Origin: Bradyrhizobium barranii subsp. apii
GTDB taxonomy: Bacteria > Pseudomonadota > Alphaproteobacteria > Rhizobiales > Xanthobacteraceae
DNA: 64,000 nt
Assembly: GCF_011516635.5 (NCBI RefSeq)
Contig: NZ_CP096255.1
Span: 7,376,501 to 7,440,500, forward strand
Direction: 5' to 3'
Part shown: positions 9,063 through 16,496 of the stretch, in pieces
How positions within the stretch are numbered: position 1 is the stretch's first letter
How the letters are laid out: the number at the start of each line of letters is the position of its first letter
Notes under the pieces: generated by a model
The model's database searches: none
Told to the model about the DNA's origin: nothing
Seen by the model: only the letters and a program-made list of their open reading frames with translations
Program-made: the position numbers and the translations under genes

Positions 9063-9233
9063 ATTCCCCGTCGCCCCAATTGGTTCGCGGTTCGCCCCGC
9101 GAAACCCAGCTGCGGTCGGGAGAAGAATTTTCTAAAAGCGAACGTGATGTGAACCCGTAGAATTACGCAAATTCGCACTTAGCCAGCACTCGCTCACCCC
9201 GAACACGTTTGGCGGCTCGCTCGCAAAGTTCCA
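9063..9233. other. short non-coding stretch
   Basis: Nothing recognisable between two gene fragments. Confidence 0.4.
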
Positions 9234-9596
9234 TTAGACTGACCGGACAACGGCTTCCCGCTGGCGAATGATCAAGTCCCGAACCTCAGCTCGCCCCTGT
9301 CGGACCAAGTTCATAGCCAACCGATGCGTTCTTTTCTCCCGCGAGACCTCGCCGTTAGACAAGATGAGACGTCCAAGAGCGGCATCCACGTCAGCCGGTC
9401 TCACAATGCCCAGCAAGTGTCGGCGGAAGTTAATGCGGCGCCCCCACACGGCTTCTTCCCGCTCGTCGTTCCAGTCCTCAGTATAGCGAGACGGTTGAAG
9501 ACGATGGGACTGGCGAAGCGTCCGTCGGTTGCCGCCGCTCGCACCGCAGGTATCGCAGATAGGCGACGCGGCTCTGATCGAGCGGGAAGCCGTCAC
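9234..9596 (-). CDS. hypothetical protein or gene fragment
   Basis: The frame encodes a charged 120-residue product whose second half (RRINFRRHLLGIVRPADVDA, LILSNGEVSREKRTHRLAMN, VRDLIIRQREAVVRSV) has natural amino-acid composition. The first third overlaps the antisense of a different fragment and is unlikely to be real. I do not recognise the family. It may be the C-terminal end of a decayed gene. No ribosome site was found at a credible start. Confidence 0.3.
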   Translation of the reverse strand: MTASRSIRAASPICDTCGASGGNRRTLRQSHRLQPSRYTEDWNDEREEAVWGRRINFRRHLLGIVRPADVDAALGRLILSNGEVSREKRTHRLAMNLVRQGRAEVRDLIIRQREAVVRSV

Positions 9597-9745
9597 CTTG
9601 CCGCTGGATTACGCCTTCGGTCTCGAGCTTGCCGATGTAGGCCCCGCTGCAATCGAGGTGCAGCGTCATTGGCCCGACGCGCTGACGGTCGCAGCCCTTT
9701 GACGATGAGGGCCATCAACGGTGACGGTCTCGGACATCAGCGCCA
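9500..9745 (-). pseudogene. fragment of a Nu1-like helix-turn-helix protein (copy A)
   Basis: The minus strand encodes HLDCSGAYIGKLETEGVIQR followed by QGDGFPLDQSRVAYLRYLR. It is nearly identical to a fragment at about 18.9-19.0 kb. The family resembles the DNA-binding small-terminase (Nu1) fold, with a winged helix recognised by the GKLEAEGVI and YLRYLR stretches. Upstream sequence matching the N-terminus of the other copy is out of frame and downstream sequence is lost, so this is a relic, perhaps of phage origin. Confidence 0.55.
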
Positions 9746-9835
9746 TTCCTGTTGCGTCGCGCCCGCTTTTGAAGGATCGTCGATCTTAGCGTCGCCCTCA
9801 TTGTGCCATCTATCGCTCGATGAAATGACGGCGTC

Positions 9836-10225
9836 TCAAGACCAGAATTGGTCCTCCCGCTGCTCATCGCCTTGATACTCGCGGAAGTCGGTCGCCTTTC
9901 CGTTCTTCATCTGCCAGACGTGGATCTCCGGAAACGACGCGGACAGCCCGTTTCGTTCTGCGTTCACGGTAACCAAGGCGACAACGAGATCGTCTTCAGC
10001 CAGCACATTGTGCACATCCATGCAGAACGCGCCTCCCGAAAGCTCCATCGTGCGTTGAAAGAAGCCTCCGACCTGATCGTGACCGGTATAGTCGCCTGAT
10101 AGGGGACTATGACCGGGAACGTGCCATGTGATGCCGGCGTCGAAAACCGCGAAAACCGAGGGGATGCTTCCTATCGCAAAGTCTTCGTAGGCCTTGCGGA
10201 TAATCACCGAATTCAAATCGCCCAT
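9836..10225 (-). CDS. SnoaL/NTF2-like protein
   Basis: The 129-residue protein has the cone-shaped NTF2/SnoaL fold pattern: an initial helix (IRKAYEDFAIGSIPSVFAVF), the strand ITWHVPGHSPLSGDYTG, GHDQVGGFFQRTMELSGG and the C-terminal strands VALVTVNAERNG and IHVWQMKNGKATDFREYQGD. Proteins of this family act as ketosteroid-isomerase-like enzymes or ligand binders; the substrate here cannot be inferred. The ATG at 10225 has GGGGAG a few bases upstream. An IS256 element sits 45 bases upstream, so the native promoter is probably separated from the gene. Confidence 0.8.
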   Translation of the reverse strand: MGDLNSVIIRKAYEDFAIGSIPSVFAVFDAGITWHVPGHSPLSGDYTGHDQVGGFFQRTMELSGGAFCMDVHNVLAEDDLVVALVTVNAERNGLSASFPEIHVWQMKNGKATDFREYQGDEQREDQFWS

Positions 10226-10270
10226 TGTTGTCTCCCCTAAAAGGGTTAGCACTCCTACGGGACTAATCGT

Positions 10271-11699
10271 GGGGATGTCCCGGGTTCTGTTGAATTTCTG
10301 AAGAGGTCGGCGTTGCCCACCTTGAGCCGGTAGGCTCGGGGTGCTGATTCCACAAAGGAGAGCAACGCCATGACGAGAGATATCACACCGGCTGGTTGGC
10401 CGGCGACCGGGGCTGTGGAGAAATCATTTGCGGAAGTGCGAGCGAGCTTCGATCGGTTCTGCCTTGCGGCAGGAATCGAGGCGCTCGGCACGATGATGGA
10501 GGCGGATGTGACAGCGGCCTGCGGGCCGCGCCACGGTCGTGATGCGGCGCGGCGGGCGCACCGTTGGGGCCGAACGCGGGGGCGGATCGGTTTCCACGGC
10601 GGCAAGATCGAGGTCGATCGCCCGCGGGTCCGGGGCATGGACGGCCGCGAGGTCACGATCCCGAGCTGGGAAACGGCGGCGCAGGAGGACTGGCTCGGTC
10701 GCTGGGCGATGAACCTGATGCTGATCAATGTGTCGACGCGCCGGTTCGGCCGCGCCGTCCGGCTGCCCGAGGGTGACGTGCCGGCACCGCCCGGATCGGG
10801 GATTTCGAAGTCGGCGGCCTCGCGGAGGTTCGTGGCTCTGTCGGCGGCGCGGCTGGCCGACTTCATGGCTGCCGATCTGTCCGCGCTCGACCTTCTGGTG
10901 GTCCAAATCGACGGGCTGCATCTCGACGACGATCTCGTGCTGGTGGCCGCGATCGGGGTTGACGGCGAAGGCAACAAGCATCCGCTGGCGCTGGTGGAAG
11001 GGGCGACCGAGAATGCAGCAACGGTTCAGGCCCTGCTGGACAACCTGGTCTCGCGCGGGCTCGACCCGACGGTGCCAAGACTGTTCATCGCCGACGGCGC
11101 GAAGGCGTTGTCGAAGGCGATCCGCCGCACCTTCGGTTCGGCCGCTGCGATCCAGCGCTGCCAGATCCACAAGGCGCGCAACATCATGGAACGCCTGCCG
11201 AAAGAGCATCATGCGGCCACCCGCCGGGTGCTGCGCCAGGCCTGGGAGCTCGATGACGCCGACAAGGCTGAAAAATTGATCCGCAATCTCGCGCGTCGAC
11301 TCGACCAGCAATGGCCCGGCGTTGCGGCCAGTATCCTCGAAGGCCTCGACGAAATCCTGACTGTCGTCCGGTTGAAGTTGCCGAAGGAGCTTCGCCGATC
11401 GCTCGCCTGTACCAATATCGCCGAGAACATGATGGGCACCATTCGCCGCGTCACGCGCAACGTTAAACGCTGGCGGGATGCCGGTATGGCCTTGCGATGG
11501 GTCGCGGCCGGTATGATCGAGGCCAACAAGGGCTTCCGACGATTGAAGGCGCATAAGCAATTGTCGGTTCTGCGTGCGGCCCTTCAAGCTCACCACGATC
11601 GCATGACAATCAAGTCCGTTGCCCACGTCACGAGGGCTGCGTAATATTCATTCCGGCAACGTCGACCCGACGTAGTTCAACAGCGATCGGGACATCCCC
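10271..11699 (+). mobile_element. IS256-family element, copy 1
   Basis: The 1,429-base element is bounded by GGGGATGTCCCG and its inverse CGGGACATCCCC. The flanking 8-bp duplication is CTAATCGT (10263-10270 and 11700-11707). It encodes the same protein as a second copy at 16497-17925. Confidence 0.93.
10370..11644 (+). CDS. IS256 (mutator) family transposase, copy 1
   Basis: The 424-residue protein is a mutator-type DDE transposase: LVVQIDGLHLDDDLVLVAAIG holds the first aspartate, FIADGAKALSKAIRRTFG the second, followed by QRCQIHKARNIMERLP. The catalytic glutamate lies in the C-terminal segment CTNIAENMMGTIRRVTRNVK. AGGAG precedes the ATG. It is intact and identical in protein sequence to the copy at 16596, so both are recent. 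Confidence 0.95.
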   Translation: MTRDITPAGWPATGAVEKSFAEVRASFDRFCLAAGIEALGTMMEADVTAACGPRHGRDAARRAHRWGRTRGRIGFHGGKIEVDRPRVRGMDGREVTIPSWETAAQEDWLGRWAMNLMLINVSTRRFGRAVRLPEGDVPAPPGSGISKSAASRRFVALSAARLADFMAADLSALDLLVVQIDGLHLDDDLVLVAAIGVDGEGNKHPLALVEGATENAATVQALLDNLVSRGLDPTVPRLFIADGAKALSKAIRRTFGSAAAIQRCQIHKARNIMERLPKEHHAATRRVLRQAWELDDADKAEKLIRNLARRLDQQWPGVAASILEGLDEILTVVRLKLPKELRRSLACTNIAENMMGTIRRVTRNVKRWRDAGMALRWVAAGMIEANKGFRRLKAHKQLSVLRAALQAHHDRMTIKSVAHVTRAA

Positions 11700-11759
11700 C
11701 TAATCGTGGTCACTGTGACGTACAAAGCCCGAATATAGCAACCAATCGGTCGCCTCGAA

Positions 11760-11945
11760 ATGTCTCCTCTTGGGCCCAGCGTCATTTTCATACGGAGCGA
11801 AAGTTCGTCGCTGTCAGGCCAAGGCAGACGTTCGCCTTCGCCTGCAACTGCAACAACGGATTTTCTCGCAGCAAATATCCAGACCTCCCGGCGTCGCGCG
11901 GTCCCCGCGTTTTCTACACGCCTCACAGGACCCGGACGACCTCGC
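11760..11945 (+). repeat. dispersed intergenic repeat, family A (copy 1)
   Basis: This stretch shares the order of several short blocks with 23170-23352: TTGGGCCCA, CGTCATTT, CTGCAACTGCAAC, ATTTTCTCGCA and GCGCGGTCCCCGCGTTT, ending before CCTGACGAC-like sequence. A shorter relative occurs at 13300-13370. It is non-coding. Confidence 0.6.
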
Positions 11946-12025
11946 GCAGCTCCGTTCAATCCGAACGTGGCAGGCGCAAAGAGCGGCGACGGCGGAGCGG
12001 CGATGAGGCACACGATGGGCTGTAA

Positions 12026-12181
12026 GCTTGGCGCGCGCGCCGAGATTTTCGCAAGGCGCTCGGGCGCGGCCTCGATCACTTCCGCAGCGAAGGCGCGAAG
12101 CTGATCCCGCCGCCGACAGAGCGGGACGCCTACGAGGCCGAAGCCTATCGGCTGTGGGCGATCAAGCAGCAGGGCAAGTGA
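12026..12181 (+). pseudogene. possible gene tail without a start
   Basis: A 52-codon open stretch reads DFRKALGRGLDHFRSEGAKL followed by IPPPTERDAYEAEAYRLWAI and a stop. The composition looks like real protein but it has no start codon with a ribosome site and is preceded by a stop. It may be the residue of a small conserved gene. I do not recognise it. Confidence 0.3.
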
Positions 12182-12278
12182 CCGCGACCTAGTGCAACGA
12201 TATGTCCGGTGTTGGATGGAAACCGGAAGTAGTCAGCGCAGGGTCAAAACGACGCGAATGACCCCAAGCGGACTTCTG

Positions 12279-12292
12279 TTGATTTAGATCAA
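12279..12292. promoter_or_regulatory. FixK/FNR-type box upstream of the HdeA-like pair
   Basis: TTGATTTAGATCAA is a perfect TTGAT-N4-ATCAA palindrome, the consensus for FNR and FixK activators. It lies about 95 bases (centre) before the start at 12381, so a start site about 40 bases downstream of the box would leave a leader of roughly 55 bases. Confidence 0.7.
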
Positions 12293-12380
12293 CATGAGCG
12301 GCGCGAGACTTCGTTTTCTTGCGTCCTTGTGGTGGCAGCCCTCTCCAGATCCCTGTAGATCAGCATCAAGGACAACCTCG

Positions 12381-12677
12381 ATGAGATGTAGATTGATCAG
12401 TCTGACGTTTGCTGTCTCGATAATTCCAATCGTTGCGAATGCGCAGGTAACCATTGATATGGGCAAGATCATATGTAGCCAATATCTTGCTATGCCGCAG
12501 TCACAGTCAGATAAGTTTTCTGCCTGGATGAGCGGTTGGTTCAGTTATCAGAACAACAGGACCTTTGTGGACCTTGCTTTGCATCAACAAAATATCGCCA
12601 ACGTAAAGGCATGGTGCCAATACCATCCGGCGGAAAGCGTTATGTATGGCTTGCAACAATCGGTAGGCAAAAATTGA
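12381..12677 (+). CDS. HdeA/HdeB-like secreted protein (first)
   Basis: The 98-residue product has a signal peptide (MRCRLISLTFAVSIIPIVANA) and a mature part of about 77 residues. That part begins QVTIDMGKIICSQYLAM, has GWFSYQNNRTFVD in the middle and ends with KAWCQYHP. The two cysteines (KIIC and AWC) are in the positions that form the disulfide of HdeA-type proteins. HdeA and HdeB are periplasmic chaperones that protect proteins from acid; rhizobial homologues are less studied. The ATG at 12381 with AAGGA upstream gives a clean signal peptide, unlike the longer frame from 12294. It forms a pair with the next gene, 25 bases downstream, and has a FixK-type box upstream. Confidence 0.75.
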   Translation: MRCRLISLTFAVSIIPIVANAQVTIDMGKIICSQYLAMPQSQSDKFSAWMSGWFSYQNNRTFVDLALHQQNIANVKAWCQYHPAESVMYGLQQSVGKN

Positions 12678-12702
12678 CGGCTCGGGACTTTGGAGGATCG
12701 CT

Positions 12703-12996
12703 ATGAAATGCAGGGCTCTTGTCGTTTCTGTGATTTTGATAGGCGCGGCATCAGCGCCAGCCGCGGCTCAGATCAAGCTGGACATGAACAAGATCACTTG
12801 CGGAAATTGGCTAGGATACGGTTCAGCAGACCGAGATTTCGTAAGGTATTTCATGAGCGGCTACTATAACGCGGCTGCAAATAATAATGTTTTGGACTAC
12901 GACCGCCTGCAAAAGAATTCCGAAAAAGTTGTCGCCTATTGCAAAAAGCACAAATCCGAAACGCTGCCAACCGCCATTCAAAAAAGCGCCAGCTAG
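12703..12996 (+). CDS. HdeA/HdeB-like secreted protein (second)
   Basis: The 97-residue protein starts with a signal peptide (MKCRALVVSVILIGAASAPA, cleavage near AAAQ). The mature part reads IKLDMNKITCGNWLGYGSAD, then RYFMSGYYNAAANNNVLDYD and VVAYCKKHKSETLP. Spacing of the two cysteines matches the first gene and the HdeA family. GGAGG lies 6-7 bases before the ATG. It is probably co-transcribed with the first gene, a tandem duplicate that has diverged strongly. A periplasmic chaperone role is inferred from the family only. Confidence 0.78.
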   Translation: MKCRALVVSVILIGAASAPAAAQIKLDMNKITCGNWLGYGSADRDFVRYFMSGYYNAAANNNVLDYDRLQKNSEKVVAYCKKHKSETLPTAIQKSAS

Positions 12997-13529
12997 GTTG
13001 TGGGCCCCGACGGCGGCGTCGCGGCCGGAGTCTTGGCCGGCCACATTGTCACTCCTCGACCGAGAGTTGAACGGGCCAATGGAACTGCGCAACCGCCTCA
13101 TTGTTGCGCGCATAACCGCGCGTGCTTCAATACGTCTCCTTTTGTTGGCCCCTTTCGGACTCGACAGACTTGGCTGATAATGTCCGCTCACGCGGCTGAG
13201 GCGGGCATTAAACATTCGCAGTTTGCGGCCTGCTTATGGCCAATCGGCGCACACGGAATTTGTGTACCAATTCGCATAAATAAAGCCGGGATTGCGCGAT
13301 TGCAAATACGCTTGCGCGGGGCCGTCGCGCGGTCCCCGCAGGAACTCGCGCCCTCCACAGGACCCTGACGACCGATTGGTCATGGCCCCGGTCCTCTTTG
13401 ACTGAGCGGGCCCGGAACAGACTTGCTCGAAGAGTGTTGGTCCTGCATCACCGCCCGGTCATAGGCTCTTATCGGTGATGTGAACGCCGGTTGCGCTTCC
13501 CGCCTTCCTCTTGAAGAAAGGAGCGCACC
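12997..13529. other. intergenic, contains a short family A repeat
   Basis: No supported gene. Positions about 13300-13370 contain the blocks GCGCGGTCCCCGC and ACAGGACCCTGACGAC shared with repeats at 11.9 and 23.3 kb. Confidence 0.5.
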
Positions 13530-13736
13530 ATGAAATGGCGTCGTTTCAAGCAACAAGTGCCGCTGCAAGATCGTCTTGCGGCATTCGCCAAGACGGCGCG
13601 CGAAGTTGCGGCGCTTCTTCCCCCCGGGGCAGGAAAAGACAAACTGCTCCGCAAGGCGTCCGGGGCCGATACGGCGGACTGGCTGAACGAAAGCTTAGGG
13701 TCAACCGCCCAGCGGCCGCCCAAAGCAACTCCATGA
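13530..13736 (+). CDS. small conserved-type hypothetical protein
   Basis: The 68-residue basic protein begins MKWRRFKQQVPLQDRLAAFA and continues REVAALLPPGAGKDKLLRKA. It has no signal peptide. AAAGGAG precedes the ATG. The pattern (WRR-KQQVPLQDRLA..LPPG..RD-LLRKA-ADTA) is one I associate with small proteins repeated in Bradyrhizobium genomes, function unknown. Its stop overlaps the next start as ATGA, so the two are translationally coupled. Confidence 0.65.
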   Translation: MKWRRFKQQVPLQDRLAAFAKTAREVAALLPPGAGKDKLLRKASGADTADWLNESLGSTAQRPPKATP

Positions 13737-13921
13737 GGGATTATCAAGCGGCTCTTGAAAAGCTTCGGAAGGATGCTGCTGAGGCCGCGCTAATCCGCGA
13801 TCTTGCCACTGTCCCGACCAAGCGGGAAATGTTCGATATGTTGGCCCTGCATCTGACCAGCCTTGCCGATCATGTTGAGCTTGCGATGATCGAAGCTTCC
13901 AAGACGGCGAAGCGGGCGTAA
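13733..13921 (+). CDS. small hypothetical protein coupled to the upstream gene
   Basis: The 62-residue product (MRDYQAALEKLRKDAAEAAL, then IRDLATVPTKREMFDMLALH and SLADHVELAMIEASKTAKRA) is predicted to be helical and hydrophilic. The ATG at 13733 overlaps the previous stop. A longer frame beginning at 13511 is antisense-like in its first part and was rejected. Function unknown; the ATGA coupling suggests the two small proteins act together. Confidence 0.6.
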   Translation: MRDYQAALEKLRKDAAEAALIRDLATVPTKREMFDMLALHLTSLADHVELAMIEASKTAKRA

Positions 13922-14122
13922 CGCCCTCAGTGCCCACGGGCAGCGGCTCGCACCGGCAGCGCCACCGCGTCACCATCGCCAGCCGCCGCGCAACGCAAGC
14001 GCGGTTCTGTTCTTGGGACAAAAGCGCAAAATCTGCAACTTGATCGAAGCCGCGCGCTCGACCGCGCCAGCATCACGGCGCGGAAAGGCGACCGACAGCG
14101 GACGGCAACCAACGGAGCATGG

Positions 14123-14299
14123 ATGATGATGGATAAAATCCAACGCGCCATTTTAGAAAATCAAGTCATCCTTGCCGAAGCCCTGTGGATGCTCCTGCAT
14201 TCGCAAGGTATCAGTTCGGACGCAACGCTTCAGAACGTCTCCGCCCGCATCAAGGCTACCCGGAAGCTGCTCGAAGAACACAGCGAGGAGAACCCTTAG
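14123..14299 (+). CDS. small helical hypothetical protein (58 aa)
   Basis: The frame starts MMMDKIQRAILENQVILAEA and continues LWMLLHSQGISSDATLQNVS with a charged tail ending EEHSEENP. GGAG lies upstream. It is too short for most gene finders. It looks like an amphipathic helical protein; I do not recognise a family. It sits between two other small genes of the same strand. Confidence 0.5.
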   Translation: MMMDKIQRAILENQVILAEALWMLLHSQGISSDATLQNVSARIKATRKLLEEHSEENP

Positions 14300-14460
14300 C
14301 GCGGCGTCGCCTCATCACCCGCGAGCGCGGCAGCACGTCACCGCAACGGCGACAGGCGGCCTACGGCACCGCCAAGGCCCGGCAGAAGGCCGTACAGCGC
14401 GCCGCCAGCGCCGGGCCATAGGGCGGACACCGGGAGGGGCAACAGCGCACAGACCCTCCG

Positions 14461-14474
14461 TTGATCTAGGTCAA
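14461..14474. promoter_or_regulatory. FixK/FNR-type box upstream of the small secreted gene at 14571
   Basis: TTGATCTAGGTCAA has one mismatch from TTGAT-N4-ATCAA and matches the looser rhizobial FixK pattern TTGA-N6-TCAA. Its centre lies about 103 bases before the start at 14571. Confidence 0.65.
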
Positions 14475-14570
14475 CGTCAGCGATCCTTTAGCGCTCATGC
14501 CATGTTCAGCCGCACCTGAGGCGGCTCCCGTCACCTTTCAGTGACGCAAGCGCGAAGAGGGAGGTCCAAC

Positions 14571-14834
14571 ATGCATCCGGAGAAGCGTCTTTCGATCAAG
14601 TCAGCGACTGTTGCCGGGATTGCTGCTAGCGCCCTGTTGGGGCTTGCAGGTGTCACGCTCAATCCAGCGCCAGCCCAGGCGGTCGTGTACTGCCAGTAGG
14701 TTGAATATCCAGTGGGTTGCGTTGCCCGGGCAGGCGTCGTGCTGAGGCCTCGTCCGGTGGCGCGCGCTGCGGTCCGTCATAACGCCGGTGGCAATGCAAA
14801 TGGCGGCGTCAATCGCGTTGGGGCGGGGCGGTAA
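14571..14834 (+). pseudogene. small secreted protein with an in-frame amber codon
   Basis: The frame has GGGAGG before the ATG, a signal peptide (MHPEKRLSIKSATVAGIAAS, LLGLAGVTLNPAPAQA) and then VVYCQ followed by TAG at 14697. Beyond the TAG the same frame continues VEYPVGCVARAGVVLRPRPV and ARAAVRHNAG to a stop at 14832. Continuous protein-like sequence on both sides suggests an ancestral tyrosine codon mutated to TAG, leaving only a signal peptide and five residues. A perfect hairpin terminator follows, so the transcription unit is otherwise complete. Read-through is possible but not supported. Function of the family is unknown. Confidence 0.7.
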
Positions 14835-14864
14835 AGACTTGTTTCGCGGTCACGAGCGAGAAAG

Positions 14865-14900
14865 AAGCCGTCACCGCTTCGTCCCGGTGGCGGCTTTTTT
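14865..14900 (+). terminator. rho-independent terminator
   Basis: AAGCCGTCACCG pairs with CGGTGGCGGCTT (11 of 12) around a short loop, followed by a T run. It lies 30 bases past the end of the small secreted gene. Confidence 0.85.
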
Positions 14901-14951
14901 ATCGCCCCCGGCGCGGGCGCAGGCGACCGATACCGGGGGCGGCATCACGGC

Positions 14952-15212
14952 ATGAAACACACTTGGTACGTCACTTTTGAAGTGCCGCCGGATGGCACGC
15001 TGTTAAGACGGCGACATCCGCGCTTAACCAAGACGTTTGAAACCGAAGCAGAAGCGAAGGATTTTGCGCGAACCAAATTCAACGAGGGATTGGTCGTCAC
15101 CGCGGGGACCATGATCCCCCACATGCCGAGAACGTCAATCCCGTCTCCGGAAATTCCAGCGTGGCTTGAAGCTGACCAAGTAAATGAGAGCAGCGGGCCG
15201 ACCAAAAAGTAA
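14952..15212 (+). CDS. hypothetical protein (86 aa)
   Basis: The product begins MKHTWYVTFEVPPDGTLLRR, then LTKTFETEAEAKDFARTKFN and TAGTMIPHMPRTSIPSPEIP. It is soluble with a short alpha/beta start; the ETEAEAKDFARTKF helix is typical of small proteins found near similar clusters in rhizobia. Function unknown. The ribosome site is weak (CACGGC). It lies just after a terminator and so needs its own promoter. Confidence 0.6.
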   Translation: MKHTWYVTFEVPPDGTLLRRRHPRLTKTFETEAEAKDFARTKFNEGLVVTAGTMIPHMPRTSIPSPEIPAWLEADQVNESSGPTKK

Positions 15213-15255
15213 TCTTTGACGACGTTGGCACGCTGCCGGGTGCAACTGCGCCTAT

Positions 15256-15269
15256 TTGATCTAGATCAA
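15256..15269. promoter_or_regulatory. FixK/FNR-type box upstream of the arginine-rich protein
   Basis: TTGATCTAGATCAA is a perfect TTGAT-N4-ATCAA palindrome. Its centre lies about 66 bases before the ATG at 15329, compatible with an activator at about -40 and a leader of some 25 bases. Confidence 0.75.
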
Positions 15270-15328
15270 GCGCCGGCTCTCGACCTCAGGTGCCATGCTC
15301 TGGGGCAACAGCAACCGGGAGCCTGACG

Positions 15329-15676
15329 ATGAGTGAACGTTCGGAGCCGAAACAGGTCTGTCGTCGCAACGCACTCACTTTCCTTGGATACGCGGCCGTG
15401 TTTGGGCTTATGGCCTCGCCCGCAATTTTGGCGGTGTCAGAGGCGGAAGCTCAGACCACCACGGCGCCCGCCACGCCCACGACGCCGCCCGCAGACGCGC
15501 CGATGTCTGGGACAGAGCGCCGTCAGGAGCGGCGAAGCGGGCGAACAGAAAGGCGCCAGGAACGCCGGACCGGACGCACAGAACGGCGTCAAGACCGGCG
15601 CACAGGACGCGACGAGCGACGGGACGCGCGCGACGGCACCCCGACCACCACAACCACCACCGAGCAGAAAAAGTAG
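15329..15676 (+). CDS. exported arginine-rich repeat protein
   Basis: The 115-residue protein begins MSERSEPKQVCRRNALTFLG with a twin-arginine-like motif and hydrophobic core, cleaved near SEAEAQ. A Thr/Pro linker follows. Then come tandem copies of a 10-residue unit close to GRTERRQERR (TERRQERRSG, RTERRQERRT, RTERRQDRRT, RDERRDARDG) and a TTTTTTEQKK tail. The mature protein is strongly basic and should bind polyanions (DNA, RNA, LPS or exopolysaccharide); this is inference. GGAG precedes the chosen ATG, and a FixK-type box lies upstream. The family is not one with a known function. Confidence 0.7.
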   Translation: MSERSEPKQVCRRNALTFLGYAAVFGLMASPAILAVSEAEAQTTTAPATPTTPPADAPMSGTERRQERRSGRTERRQERRTGRTERRQDRRTGRDERRDARDGTPTTTTTTEQKK

Positions 15677-16496
15677 TCCGTTCATTCGGGCCAACCACGG
15701 CAACCGGGCCGCCTCAGCGCAGGCCCGGGAAGGCCGTACAGCGCGCGCGGATCGCAGGGCCACCGCATGGGGCGCGCCGCGATCCTCAGGCCGTTCGAGC
15801 GACTTAAGCTTCCCGAACTCCAACTCGCGCCCAACGGCAGGATGTGAAACTAGGGCCTAATAGGGCCCGGCAGGTTCGGGCGGGCCTTTCGTCGATCCGG
15901 AAACAGTCGGAATATGCCTACGTTTTCCATTACTTACGCCGTTTTCAACAGACTGAAGAAATAGCTGGCGGAAAGGACCACACGGTTTTGCCGTACGCAC
16001 GGCCCGCCATTTCGCCGCAGTTTTTCCAGCCCTGTCGACGGAGCTGGAAACTTGCAGACGAGACGAACCTGACAGCGCCGCTCATCCGGCACGACGTCTT
16101 GGGCTCACGGAGAGCAATCCGCCCTGCCCTCGACCTCTCGCGCCCGACGCTGCCGCGTCCACCGCAAGCCCGGCTCGCGACAGTGACGACACAAGATCGC
16201 CCCTCTTGGTGAGCCGGGATGGACGACACATACGCCATTCCCGAATTTCGGTAAAGTGGAATATTCTTGCAGGCGCGGCTTGACACCGGCGCAGATCGGA
16301 ATGACCCGGTGTTTTGCCCGACGGCCGGGCGCCGGCGGCGTGACTGGCGGCACGCCTGTGCGGAGTGGCGGCGGCATGCCCCACCGCATCAACACCATCC
16401 TGCGTCTGTGTTGCGGACGACCGGCACAGGATAGTCGGGAAACACGCCGGGCATCGGTGCGAGGTTGCCGACGTATCGGTTGGCGACGCGAAACAG
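15677..16496. other. long non-coding stretch before IS256 copy 2
   Basis: 820 bases without a supported gene. It contains a family B palindromic repeat (16211-16266). The last eight bases (16489-16496, CGAAACAG) are the target duplication of IS256 copy 2. Open frames here look like antisense artefacts. Confidence 0.5.
16211..16266 (+). repeat. dispersed palindromic repeat, family B (copy 1)
   Basis: The block GAGCCGGGATGG...CACATACGCCATT, CCGAATTTCGGTAAAGTGG, AATATT recurs with few changes at 24190-24245. Its centre is an inverted repeat (CCATT-CCGA-ATT-TCGG-AAAATGG in the other copy). Confidence 0.75.

Noticed and set aside
10424..11626. 400-residue minus-strand frame inside IS256
   Set aside because: It is antisense to an intact transposase and has typical shadow composition; the same holds for the second copy.
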